From Puccinellia tenuiflora (lineage: Eukaryota > Streptophyta > Magnoliopsida > Poales > Poaceae): 64,000 bases of DNA. Below are positions 44,029 through 55,081 of this stretch, piece by piece (within the stretch, counting starts at the first letter, position 1; each line of letters opens with the position of its first letter). A model generated the notes under the pieces. The model had not been told where the DNA came from and ran no database searches. It worked only from the letters and a program-made list of their open reading frames with translations. The stretch lies in assembly GCA_012064385.1 (NCBI GenBank), contig QRDG01000395.1, forward strand, positions 806,001 through 870,000, in the 5' to 3' direction. The position numbers and the translations under genes are program-made.

Positions 44029-46534
44029 TTCGGACTGCAATTGATTAATTCCAACCCCCCTGCACTGACAAAGACACGACGACCGGGGATTAGGATTTAA
44101 TGGCGTCACCGCCCTCCCGTGAAGAAGGGCCTGCACAGATGCCAGTAAGTTGTTACTTCCCCCTGTCCCCGATCCTGGTGCAACAGCCATCTCAGTATCA
44201 CCATCCGACGACTGTGACTATGGGCAATTACTAGACTCCCGCCCAGCACCCATGTCGCCACCCATGCCTTTGTCTGACGCATCGTCTTTATGTTTGCGGT
44301 TCCAAGCAAAAGGCAGAAAGTCTGAATCCGGAATGAAATCCACCGGCTCAGGACGAAAAGTGAAATCAAACCCCTTGAGCATTAACAACCCATTAGACTT
44401 TATGTACTGTCCAAACTCATCACGCTTCATATCGAAGCAGCTCGCAGAAACCATACCCACTCTGATGCGAACAATCCCTTTGCGCCTCAAGGTGTGCAAG
44501 TCGACATCAATGGTAGCCCCAATAAGAGTGCCAACTGTCCAAAGACCCAGAAAGTGACGCAACGTATAAGGCACTCCACTGACGTGAATCCAAAGCTGGT
44601 GTAACTCCATCTTATGCGGAACCTCTTCCTGTTTCCACTGAGAGAGCACAAGCTTAGCAACCTACATCGGAACACCCAACTCGATGCCATCTGCCCTCTC
44701 CAGATCCTACATAGAAGGGAACCCAAGCAGAAAACAATTTACACCATGCGCAACAGCTTCCCACTTCCAGGATGGAGCCGGGCAGATACGAGATACCTAT
44801 CTCTCCACTATCTCAGTGGAAACTGCCTCACCGTGTACCATGACACAAGCAGTGGGAACAACATTAGGAGCAAGATGTGCCTTGTAAACACTGTCAGGAA
44901 ACTGAGTGAACATAAGATCCTCATCCCTAAAGCCGGCCACAAAATTTGTTGGTTTCGGTAGCTTCAATATGGGACACTTTGACAGAGGATGCTTCGAGTT
45001 GTCACTAATGTAACAAAAGTGCTCAACAGTGCAGTCCTTAGTAGCATGAGATTTAGCTTTACATTTCCAATAGTACACCTTTACCTTCTTGGCCACCTGA
45101 CTCGCAGCGCCAACAGCATCTACCGGCCGGCACCATGGCCATCACCGGCTGCGGCGGCTCCACCACCGGCACCACGGCAGTAGGCCGCTATTGTGGCCCC
45201 TGCCTCTGACCAATAGGACCATGACCATTCCCAGCAACGTTCTTCCTCTTCTGGCCGGTACCCACACGTGGAGGCGCCGCCTCGGGCCTCGGTTTCTGCT
45301 GATTCCTTAGAGGCAACGTCGGTCGCACTGGGATGCCACCCACCTGCTGGCGAGGGGCGAACGTGGGTGGTCCAGACGAGCCCTGATGGGCACCAGCACT
45401 CTGGGACAACGAAGCACCTCCGCCCCCGGGAGGCGGCACCAACGCGTCCAACAATGGAGGAGCCGCGGGCCGGCTGCCCAGCCGTGGCTGCTGGCCAGCC
45501 ATGTCGACGGGCGTGGCAACCAGTGCCTCCGCGAAGGAACGTCGAAGCCCACTACCCGCAGAGCAAGCTGGAGTAGAGTAGGAGGGACTGCCGGCAATGA
45601 GAGGAGCGACGGCAGAGGACGATGGGAGGGCGGCCACAGTAGCGATCGATGAAGCAGATTGCATCATAGGGTTGCGCGACAGAGCATTTCTCAGGCCACG
45701 GAACCGACGGCCGAGATGAGCCCACAACCCAGGACGGCCCAGATCAACAAGCGCTGGCCCACCTCCATGCAAAGTTTGAATTCCGAGATCAACACAGGAA
45801 CCCTCGATCCCCGCTCCGATCGGGCCGTCGCCGCCTGCACCGGCCACCGCCGGCTCCCTCCGGCTCTCTGCGTCCTCCATGTCCTTCACGAAACCAGCAA
45901 GGAAGAACTCGCCTAGGCATGGCGGTGGCATGAGCCTAGGTCGCGGTAGAGGCCCACGCCACCCCACCCTGACCTTCTCCTTCCCGATCACGAACGACTG
46001 AGGCGAGCCTAACTGCCGCGCTGCGCTACCGCTTCTCCTTTCTTCCAGCGACGACGACCTGCACACAGGAGACACGGACTTACCAGAAGGGCTAGAGGTC
46101 TCAGCAGGGCTGCGCTGCTCCCAGAATCTCGACGCCGGCGTCGGATAGCCGGCATCCTCCCAGAACTCCTGTAGAAGCTGCATCTGCGATTTTAGCAGGC
46201 GCCGGACCACCGTAGACCAATCCCGCTGGTCCTCGTCCAGCACCACCGCCACAGCCCGCCACGCCGTGCACACGACCTCCTCCAGAGCCTCCCCCGCACC
46301 CGTCCCTCTGCCTCCAAGATCCACCTCAGTCTCATCGCCCAAAGCCCAGAACCGGGAACCAAAGGCTAGCGGCGAACCCGCCTCATCGGTAACCCTCGGG
46401 GACAACGGCAAGAGGACGCCCAGAGCGAGAGTAAGCTGCCGCCAGGGCATCACTGCCCGGAGCCAGCCTTGGGTGTTGCTTTCCGGTTCCACGGAGTACT
46501 CGTCTTCTCTCTCTTTGTTGGTGTGTGATGGACT
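44029..46534 (-). pseudogene. LINE A 5' region and ORF1, N-terminal and central part
   Basis: From the 5' end at 46534 the minus strand encodes a Gly/Pro/Ser-rich N-terminal region in one long frame (45188-46534; FWEDAGYPTPASRFWEQRSP is shared with LINE B as FWKEIGYPTPNSRFWENGSP). Then come zinc-knuckle sequences (44797-45096: YYWKCKAKSHATKDCTVEHFC, HPLSKCPIL) and a DUF4283-like RNA-binding region (44218-44649: WIHVSGVPYTLRHFLG, TVGTLIGATIDVDLHTLRRKGIVRIRVG). A stop near 45188 and frameshifts break it. ORF1 proteins coat LINE RNA. The long frame 45188-47470 is a fortuitous read-through from LINE B RT into LINE A. Confidence 0.8.
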
Positions 46535-46548
46535 GATCGGAATGCCAA

Positions 46549-48831
46549 GATAGCTTATCGGAAACTGACCTTGCCCACAGCCGAACAACTCAGCATAAAG
46601 GGCAGTGTCATTCTGGGCCTCGCTGAAACAGAAAAATTCGCTCTTATGGAAATTAATCTTTAGAGCGGAAAGTTGCTTAAATGCTGATAAAATTAATTTT
46701 AGATTCCGAGCCTTTTCCATATCATGATCCATAAAAATAATCGTATCGTCGGCGTATTGAAGAATGAAGAGGCCACCATCCACAAGATGTGGGACTACAC
46801 CTTCAATTAGACCATCCAATTTTGCACGCTCAATGATTATGGCTAACATATCAGCCACTATATTGAATAGAATAGATGATAATGGATCGCCTTGACGTAA
46901 TCCTTTTTTCGTTTGGAAATATTTGCCAACGTCGTCATTGACTTTGATGGCAACGCTTCCTCCAGAAACAAAATTATGAACCATTGCGCGCCACTCATCC
47001 GAAAATCCTTTCATTTTGAGTGTTTGCTGTAGGAAAGACCATTTGACTTTATCATAAGCCTTTTCGAAGTCTAATTTTAAAATTACCCCACTCAGCTTTT
47101 TTTGATGCATCTCATGAACTGTTTCATGCAATACGACAACACCGTCAAGGATGTTATGGCCTTGCATAAAAGGCATCCGAGTCAGGCGCACAACATGGTC
47201 AGGCACCGTATTTAGCCTAATTGTCGCGGTTTTTGTGAAGATTTTGAAGCAAATGTTTAGAAGACAGATAGGTCTATATTGTTGAATCCTTTCTGCTTCA
47301 TTAACCTTTGGTAACAAAATTATCTCACCAAAATTAAGGCGAAATAGCTCAAGTTGTCTAGTATGTAGAACATTGAATAACTCAAGCAAATCTGTTTTGA
47401 TTGAGTCCCAAAAAGTCTGATAAAATTCAGCAGGGAAGCCATCCGGACCCGGTGCTTTGTTGTGTTCCATTTGGAAGACCGCCTTTTTAACCTCCCCCTC
47501 AGAATAGGGTGCGGTTAGATGGGTGTTCTCCTCATCGGAAACTTGTGGAATGTCATCTGTTCAGGATTCATCCATTGAGAAGTTACTCCTCTCTGGCTCC
47601 CCGAACAAATTTTTATAATACCTCGAGATGTAGGATTTGAGCTGGTCATGCCCTTCAATCGTGCCCTCATCTTGTAGGAGTGAATGAATCAGCTTTTTTC
47701 AGTGTCTTCCATTGGCTAGACTATGAAAATATCTCGTATTCGGATCACCCTCCAAGATGAATTGAGCCTTTGATCATTGGTACCATTTTAGCTCCTCCTT
47801 GCGAAGGAGACCAGCGAACTCAGCATTAGATTGGGTTTTCAAGTCAATCTCTTGCGCTGTTAACGGTCTCACCTTTGCAACAGCCTCGAGATCGTCAATG
47901 ATAGATGACAATCTCAGTTTTTTCCTTTTTTAGCATGCCAACCATATGCCGAGCCCACCCCCGAAGGTGTTTGCGTACTGCACGCAGTTTATTGTTCCAC
48001 CTCTGGATTGCGCTCGGACCAGTGACAGGTCTCTCCCATACCATCTTAACCATGTCCTGGAATCCCTCCCTATGTAACCAACCCAATTCAAATTTGAACT
48101 GGTGATTACAATTCGGTCTAGGAGACCCAGTGGTTAATAGTATAGGGGCGTGATCTTACAATGCCTCAATCCGTTCGAGTACCGGTACCGAGACCATTGG
48201 GAATTTAGCTTCCCAATCCGAGTCCATCAGTACATGGTCCAACTTCTCGTATGTCGGCTTCGGAAGACTATTAGCCCAAGTAAATTGTCTCCCGATCATC
48301 GACACCTCTCTTAAATCACGGCTATCAATCACAGCGCTGAATAAAAGAGGCCAATGATTGTCAAATCTGCCTCTGCTCTTCCCGTGAGGGAACCTTAGAA
48401 AATTAAAATCCCCCCCCTATAATAATAGGGTACGTATTATTCTTTGCTAGGTTCACCAGTTCATGAAGGAAGGCAGGCTTGTGCTCATCCTGGCCTGCAC
48501 CATATACAGCGACCAGACACCATGTGAAATTATCAACTTTGTAACGGATGTGGAGCTTTATATGAAAGCCACCATCCGAACTAGTCAACACTTCCATGGA
48601 GTCAATTCTGACGCCGAGTAATAAGCCCCCGGATCTTCCACGTGGTGGGCGACAAATCCAAGTAAAGTCAATTCCACCAGAAAGACGGTTGAGCAGACTT
48701 ATGGAGAAATCTCGTTTACGAGTTTCCGAAATACCAAAAAATTCCAAATTATGGTCCCGAATGGAATCAGCGATGCGTACATGTTTAGCCAAGTCACGAA
48801 GACCTCTGCTATTCAAAAACATGCCATTCAT
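46549..48831 (-). pseudogene. LINE B ORF2, endonuclease and reverse transcriptase
   Basis: Starts at MNGMFLNSRGLRDLAKHV (48831). The endonuclease region 48403-48831 has LEFFGISETRKRDF, GGLLLGVR, VAVYGAGQDEHKPAFLHEL. After several breaks, the reverse transcriptase lies in 46549-47470: NKAPGPDGFPAEFYQ, IILLPKVNEAER, YRPICLLN, FEKAYDKVKWSFLQ, LRQGDPLSSILFNIVADML and intact LQYADDTIIFMD, ending at FPISYLGIPI where LINE A inserted. It continues at 13089. The RT half is open for over 300 codons, but stops and frameshifts before it (near 47470-47800, 48090-48400) make the ORF inactive. Confidence 0.88.
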
Positions 48832-48875
48832 TTGGAAACCTTTGGAATTGTCGGTGATTTCACCTTTTTCCGTGG

Positions 48876-51800
48876 TTATTTTTTATTTGCTTTTCTAAGA
48901 GAGTCTGACTTGGATTTGCGGTTAGACGCTTTCAGATCATATAATGAACTAAGCGTCGCCTCCTCCAAGCCCCCCTCAGAAACATCCCCAATTAGATGTG
49001 ATAAGAGTTGGACATCAATTGTGTCGTTCAGCTCTTCCTCATCCGTATAGGGGGAAACAGACTTACACGAGACTTTTGGAGTGACTGTTAACCGGTCATA
49101 CTCTAATTGTCTCAGTGCATTAGTCAACATAGCCAGTTTAGAAACATTATTACCCATAGAAATTCCTACTTCATTCAACTTAGCTTAAATGCTTGAATTT
49201 GAAAAAGAGAGGAATGACTTAGAATATTTTTTTCTTACTAGCGTTGTCGTCATATAGATCGGCCTTGCGGCGCATAGCCTTCGCCAAGGCATCCTCATCC
49301 GTACTAGAAGAGCCATCGTACGCCACAGCATGGTGCGAGCTCCTCCGCAGCACGGCCGGTGCCGGAGAAGATAGAGGCGGTGAAGAGTCTTCCCCCAGCA
49401 ACGGCAAGACCAGCCACTTCGTCGAAGGTGGCGAAGAAGCCTCCCCCACCACCAGCAGCATGGGGCGGGATGGCCCATCCTACTGAGGCTCGATGCTCGC
49501 CCCCGGAGATGAACCTACAGCCGGCCTAGACCCAGCCAGCCCCTCCCGCAATGTAGTGAAGGCTTGCTCAACACTGACAAGGGCCACCCCGGCCGGAGGA
49601 GGACAGGACCTGGCAGCGTCCGCCAGAGCTAACCCGGGGGAGGCCACACCCCCAAGCTGAGGTACCGCGGACAGTCCAGCATCAGTAGTAGCAATGGTGG
49701 GATGAACCTCCCGCTCCCCACCTGCAGTAGCCGACGACAAGGGCTGCTGCACCATCCCCGATGAAAGGAGGACAGCATTAGCTGCATGAACCATCGTCGG
49801 AGAAGAATCCCTCAGTTGAACCACAATCTCCTTACCCCTTGGCGTCCGTGGATTAGGGTTGATAAGAGTAACTCCATAACTCTGCAGAATATCAGCCGCA
49901 CCAAGAAGGGCACAAGTAGACGCCTCCGTACCCGAGGCATTTTGCACTTGGGGCATTGGGGTATCACTATCAACAGTCTTCGGTGGTTCCTGCGAGTAAG
50001 GCTCAGAATTGTTCCTCTCCACCAAACCTTTTGCATCATCATCCTTCTCATGCCTTCTCCACAAAAAGGGTACGAAATCATGCTCGAGGACGTAATCAGC
50101 CGCATCCTTATCGAACTGAAAATCGTACCCCTTAAGACAGACAAAAGCATCCGCATTGACAGTGAAGTTGTCAAAGAGCTTAGGGTCACGCACAGCCACA
50201 AGCACCCTCACAATGTTACGGCGGCGAAGAGCAAGCAAATCAACATCCATAGTCCTGCCAATCAGAGTCCCCACAGCCCACGGCCCCAGGAAGTGTCTAA
50301 CTGTGTGTGGGATTCCATATACATGAACCCACGTATCTGTCAACTCTTGAGAATGCATGATCCCCTCCTCTCTCCATATCCCAAAGGTGATCCAAGATTG
50401 TTGCTTTGGAACACCAAGCTCAAAGCCATCCACCCTCTCCAAGTCTGCCATCGAAGAACAGTTGACTAGGTAAGAGTTGGACTTGTGCGGTAATGCCTCC
50501 CAAGACCAATCCGACTGAAGTGGGCAAATACGAGCAACGAGGATCTGAACCATCTCCGTCGACACATCTTCACCAGACACTGTCACAAGAGCAATGGGTG
50601 AACGATGTGGAGCAAGATGAGGCTTGAAAATCCTGTCAGGAAGATGCGAGAACCTCAAGATAGGGCATCGTGCCGTCGGGTGAATGATTCTATCATAGAC
50701 ATAGCAGTAGCGGTCCAGTGTGCAATCTTTGGACTCGTGAGTGTCAGCATTACAAAACGAGCTGCGCTTCTTCTTCACCTTTGCAACCTCCGGAATAGCT
50801 ATGACCGGGGCCACCTGCACCTCCAACACAATAGTAGGCAGAACCCCAGTCACCGGCACAGCGGCAGCCCCTTACGAAGTGGCAGCGGCCTGTGCTGCCG
50901 GTTTCTTCTTCTTGCGCTTGTCCTTGTTGGACTTAGCAGGAGCAGCTCTGAGAACGAACGACACCATTACAACTGTGGTGACCTACTGGGTACCTGCCGT
51001 AGCCATCGAGCCACCAGCTCCGTTGGCAAATGGCACGGTGGCGTACCGGTTAGTCCCAGGTCCCGCGCTCCGGCCGAAGAGCAGGGTCGGCTCGGACTCA
51101 CGTAGGGGCACGAGAGCAGAGCCCACAGTAGGTAAAGGAGCTTGAAGGCCGGAGCCTCCCGCCTTCTGCCTGCTTGTTTGCCGGCTCCCAGGCCCGAACG
51201 GAGGAGCACCAGCAGCCATGGCTGAGTGCCTAGCCGCTACGACCTCGGCGAAAGACTTGCCGCCCAGTGACCGCAGCAGCGGAGAGACAGGCGCGGCGGA
51301 AGCGGTCGGCGATGGCGGAGACGGTGAGGCAGCGGCGGCGGAGAGCGATGGATGGACCAGAGGAGCAGCGACGGAGGATGGGATGGGCCCGGAAACCCTA
51401 GGCTCTTAGCTTGATCGCCGCCACAGCCCCGCGAACCGACGGCGCAGGTGCAACCAAGGAGACGGACGGCTGTGATGGATCATTGGTAGGGCCCCACCTG
51501 CATGCAGAATTTGAAACCCTCCACGCATGCCCGATGCGGAGATCACGCTCCCCTGATCGGCAAGCCGCGCCACCGCCTCCGCAGCTGGCGGCAAGGGGGA
51601 TAGCTCCGCCAGATCCGCGGCCGGATGCGCATAGGCAGGGGTCGCCACCGACGAGGAGGGCGTCGACGGCATGAACATACCGAGGACTACCGGCAAGGTG
51701 ATCCACAGCCGAGGAAGCGGCCCTCTCCAACCAAGCCGGACAGGCTTGGTCAGCAGGGCGCTGCCACCCGCCGGCTGCTGAGTGCATTATGGAGGACGCG

Positions 51801-52200
51801 ACAGATCTTCCGGCCCCCGAGATTGCTGCGGTGTAGCCGGCGACGAAGCACACGACGGCGAGCCATTCTCCCAAAACCTAGAATTAGGGGTGGGGTATCC
51901 AATCTCCTTCCAAAACTCGGCGGCGATTTCGTCATCGGATTTTCTCCCGAAGCGCCCCACCTCCTTCCCATCTCCCTCCATTGACCCGACCGCCGGCGCC
52001 ATCACTTCTTCGAGCACATCCACAGCCGCATCGAAGGGCGCCTGAGACGCACAATCATCGTCCGACGCCCCACCCTCCGCCATGTCCTCGAGCAGGCAGG
52101 AGAAACGGGATCTATCCGTCCCCAGCACCGGCGAACGGCAGGGGGACGGCGGTGAGAGACCGTGAGGCGGCAGAGAAAGCCGCCACTGGCGCACCTCCAT
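48876..52200 (-). pseudogene. LINE B ORF1 and 5' region
   Basis: The N terminus is near 52200 (MEVRQWRLSLPPHG; FWKEIGYPTPNSRFWENGSP at about residues 100-120). A 459-codon frame (49480-50859) carries zinc-knuckle-like motifs (FCNADTHESKDC; CYVYDRIIHPTARCPIL, with Tyr in place of the second Cys) and a DUF4283-like domain (TWVHVYGIPHTVRHFLGPW, VGTLIGRTMDVDLLALRRRN). The C-terminal part is at 48876-49461 (RRSSHHAVAYDGSSSTDEDA, QLLSHLIGDVSEGGLEEATL). An in-frame TAA and other lesions split it. Order and motifs match LINE A ORF1. Confidence 0.82.
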
Positions 52201-52228
52201 CCGCTGATCCTCAGTCCCTACGTGCCAC

Positions 52229-53105
52229 TAGTTCAAGGACAACAGGTTGATGTAAATCTAGAGCGAGAAACAAAATCTGCAAGGCGACCAGCCTGGTAAA
52301 TTAATTCTACCATTAGGCCAACTGAATGCCCTTAAATATGTAGCAACGTGGTTACACACTTTGATTGCTACTCCGTATTACGTTGGGCCAGGGAACATGA
52401 AGACAATCTGCTCTTGTTATAAAGGAGGAAGAAATCTCCCTTTATTTGGCACAGAGTAGAGACACATATCTATGTATTGTTCGGTGAAATCTGTGCAAGT
52501 TCACGCATAATTTTCACAGCAATGGGTGCTACACAGTGCAACCTATATCGGCACAAATTAAAAGTCTAGGTTTGGGAGGCATTAGGAAGTACATCAACAC
52601 AAGTACCCTGGGTATCGCTACACTAAACTTCTCAGGCTCGACAGAGAACTGTGCAGAATGTATTGCACATCAAGCTTGTTACAGCAATCAGTAAGGTTCA
52701 TGATACCAGAAGACGTTATGTCGGAAAATGCCTCATAGGTTAGCGCCTAGCCAAAGAATCAAGCAACGCTTTTCAGAGATCACTCGCAGACCGGTCACTC
52801 GAGAAAGCGCTAACCAACACTTTCGGTGCACAGTGAATTCGGTTAATTTTGTCCTCGGTTGACCATACAAAACCGAGCTTGTTTGACACGAGGTTATATT
52901 TCTCTAAAAATCTTCACGAGAGAAGAAAGATAGGAAAGAATCAGATTCTGCAGGGAAGAACATCTTGTTGTCCTAGTAAATTCCGCCAGATGGTAGAGAT
53001 GATAGCTAAGTAGAAGAAGATGCAAACCAAAGAAGAGCAGGCATAATGCAGTAGCTGCCAAGCGGCCTCTTGCCGCCACGACCGCGGGCCATGTCTAGAT
53101 AAGTT
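52229..53105 (+). repeat. Array module M5 with 3' extension
   Basis: Aligns with 59000-60006: AGTTCAAGGACAACAGGTTG, AACGTGGTTACACACTTTGA, GTTATAAAGGAGGAAGAAAT (TATA-like, about 52417), GTGCAAGTTCACGCATAATT, GGGTGCTACACAGTGCAACC, TTGGGAGGCATTAGGAA, GACCGGTCACTCGAGAAA, AAAACCGAGCTTGTTTGAC, and a final GGGCCATGTCTAGATAAG. It is the right half of the unit whose left half is spacer S1 (10910-11550). A minus-strand frame (52894-53079) mimics a signal peptide but is not shared by the other copies. Confidence 0.8.
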
Positions 53106-53106
53106 T

Positions 53107-53697
53107 TTTTTTGAGGGAAAGCTATCATGACTTATTTTATTCATTTCTCAACAATTTTCTTTTTCGAGAGTGACGGGAGAGATTACTCCAACCGCATATA
53201 TTATATTAAGCTCGAAAACCGGCCTGGACATCCACCAAAACAAATGTTTTTAAGACTTAAGAGGAATATAATGGGTACACAAGGGGGAGATAAGAAATTA
53301 CAACAGCCATAAAAATTACATATGTGGAAGGGAGATACGAAGCTGGCCGAGAGCAGGTCGATCCTCTATAGGATAACGACCAGACCAAGTACATAGGTCA
53401 TCACACGAGCGTCTGATGATAGTAGCGGTAGAGGTGGAGAAAGCATTGAATACCATGTCATTCTGGGCCTTCCATATAATCTAGATGAGCGAAACAATGG
53501 CTCCAGGAGGTGAAGGGAGAGGTTAGCCTAGCTTCCACACTGAGGAGTGACCCATGGTGTCAACACCGATGCGGCGCCTGACAGAGGCCGCGCACTCGTA
53601 GTCGGAGAACAAGTGCCGACCAGTCTCCACCTGCCCGTGGGAGGTGCCAATGAGCATGCACAGTTCTTGTGGAAGAGGTTGGAGCGAGTACTCAATA
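53107..53697 (-). pseudogene. LINE fragment D (zf-RVT region and 3' end)
   Basis: A poly(T) start at 53107 marks the 3' end of a minus-strand LINE of another family. Coding traces include GTSHGQVETGRHLFSDYECA (53523-53723), like the zf-RVT segment, and downstream phrases such as WKAQNDMVFNAFSTS in other phases. The 5' truncation coincides with the palindrome at 53681-53739. Confidence 0.65.
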
Positions 53698-53739
53698 TGT
53701 CGATGTCGGCATCGGCACCTCATATTGAGTACTCGCTCC
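53681..53739. repeat. Perfect 19-bp palindrome at the LINE D / module M6 junction
   Basis: GGAGCGAGTACTCAATATG (53681-53699) and its exact inverse (53721-53739) flank a 21-nt loop that itself contains CGATG and CATCG. The left arm belongs to LINE sequence, so the right arm is an inverted copy made at the junction. Confidence 0.85.
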
Positions 53740-54398
53740 CTCGCTTGGCGAAGAGTAGAGGCACATATCTATCGATTGTTCGGCAACATCTGTGCAAGTT
53801 CACGTATAATTTTCGCAGCAATGGGTGTTACACACTGCAACCAATATCGGCACAAATTAAAAGTCTAGGTACGGGAGGCATTAGGAAGTACATCTACACA
53901 AGTACGCAGGTTACCGATACATTGAACTTTCTAGACTCGATAGAGAACTATGCACAATGTATTTCGCAGCAAGCTTGTTACAGCAAGCGGAAGGTGCATA
54001 ATACCAGAAGATGTTGCGTCAGAAAAAATGCCTCATGTTAACGCGTAGTCAAAGCGTCAAGCAACTGTTTTTGAAATCACTGACCGACCGGTCACTTGAG
54101 AAATTGCTAACCAACGCTTTCAGTGCACAGTGAATTCGGTTTGGTCCTTGGTTGACCATACAAAACCGAGCTTGTTTGACAAGAGGTTATATTTCTCTAA
54201 AAATCTTAGCCAGAGAAGAAAGATAGGAAAGAAATCAAATTCTACAGCCAAGAAAATCTTGGTGTCCTAGTAAATTCCGCCGGAGGGTAAAGATGAATAG
54301 ATGATAGCTAATTAAAAGAAGATGCAATTCAAGGAAGAGCATGCCTAATGTACTAGCTGCCGGGCGACCTTGCCGCCACGACTGCCGGCCATGTCGTG
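53740..54398 (+). repeat. Array module M6, truncated at the 5' side
   Basis: Begins inside the module at AAGAGTAGAGGCACATATC and follows M5 closely (GTGCAAGTTCACGTATAATT, GGGTGTTACACACTGCAACC, GGGAGGCATTAGGAAGTAC, GACCGGTCACTTGAGAAA, AAAACCGAGCTTGTTTGACA) to GGCCATGTCG. It lacks the TATA-like box. It is bracketed by a 36-bp direct repeat of LINE sequence (53661-53696 and 54399-54434). Confidence 0.75.
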
Positions 54399-55081
54399 CA
54401 GTTCTTGTGGAAGAGGTTGGAGCGAGTACTCAATCTATCGGTAAGATTTTTGCAATTTGCACAAATGACGATTGTAAACTGAACATCCTGGCCACCTATA
54501 AGGGTGATGTGGCACCCAACGACGGCGTGCGGACAGTGCCGTTGGCCGCCGTTAAAACGAATGAAAGAGAAAAGAAATAGAAAATAAAAATGAAAGAGTA
54601 TAAAAAACAGTAAGAAATAAAACAAAACATGAAAAACCCATTGACTGGACGGGCCCATTGTTTCTTCTTCGTCTTGGTGGTGCATTGCGCCACACGGAGC
54701 GGCAAATAAGAATTCCGGGCGGCACTGGTGGGTATAGCTTTTGTCTAATAAGCCCACCAGAGCGCGTGTCTCCAGTCACACGTCTAGTAGGGAAATTCAA
54801 CAATAGTTTTCCTGAGCTTCATCCTCAAGCCTAGTCAGCAAACCACTCGCCTAATTCTCAAAAAAAAAAAAGCAAGCCACTCGCCTTTTTCTCAACAAAA
54901 AAAAACAAACAAAGAAACTAGTCGCCTAAGCTAAAAAATTTAGGAAGTCTTATTTCATAATTCAGGGTTCAAAAGTGAACCAAGTGAGAGTTAAGGGTTG
55001 TAAACTGAACTTCTCGACAAGTTTAGGGGGGTAAATTGGACTTCTCTCTTTACAGGACGACCTTGTTGTCTTTTTCGTATA
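54399..55081. other. LINE-like scrap and unassigned sequence
   Basis: The first 36-45 bp copy LINE D coding sequence (minus strand LSTRSNLFHKNC). The rest has A-rich and T-rich runs (about 54856, 54895) and no recognised gene. Confidence 0.4.

Larger units (their letters stand above)
13104..46534 (-). mobile_element. LINE A, L1-like element nested in LINE B
   Basis: Flanked by the 14-bp TSD GATCGGAATGCCAA at 13090-13103 and 46535-46548. The poly(A) end is the T-rich run at 13106-13115 followed by GATAAAGGGCTTTATTAC. Removing LINE A restores the LINE B reading frame through the LGIPI motif. LINE A's own sequence is 13104-14311, 19993-23183 and 44024-46534, about 6.9 kb, so it was full length on arrival. 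It is the same family as LINE B and lies in the same orientation. It was later hit by CACTA-1 in ORF2 and by an LTR retrotransposon in ORF1. Confidence 0.9.
11551..52228 (-). mobile_element. LINE B, plant L1-like retrotransposon carrying a 40-kb nest
   Basis: Minus-strand LINE. The 3' end is the T-run at 11551 followed by CGATAAAGTGAGCTTTATTG, and the 5' end is near 52228. LINE A (13104-46534) and everything inside it is nested in ORF2. LINE B's own sequence is 11551-13103 plus 46535-52228, about 7.2 kb, the length of a full L1-type element. The outer flanks join seamlessly in the paralogue at 58991-59010 (TAGCACATCA then TAGTTCAAGG), proving the insertion boundaries. No clear TSD is visible at the outer ends, so the insertion may have been blunt or slightly rearranged. 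Both ORFs are broken; it is dead. Confidence 0.85.

Noticed and set aside
45188..47470. A 760-codon open frame on the minus strand that looks like one large gene
   Set aside because: It is an artificial fusion: LINE B reverse transcriptase runs through the 14-bp TSD into the 5' region of LINE A. The junction at 46535-46548 is an insertion boundary.
52894..53079. Signal-peptide-like minus-strand ORF (MAARGRLAATALCLLFF)
   Set aside because: The equivalent parts of M6 (54.2-54.4 kb) and M8 (59.85-60.0 kb) do not keep the frame, so it is probably chance in a non-coding repeat.
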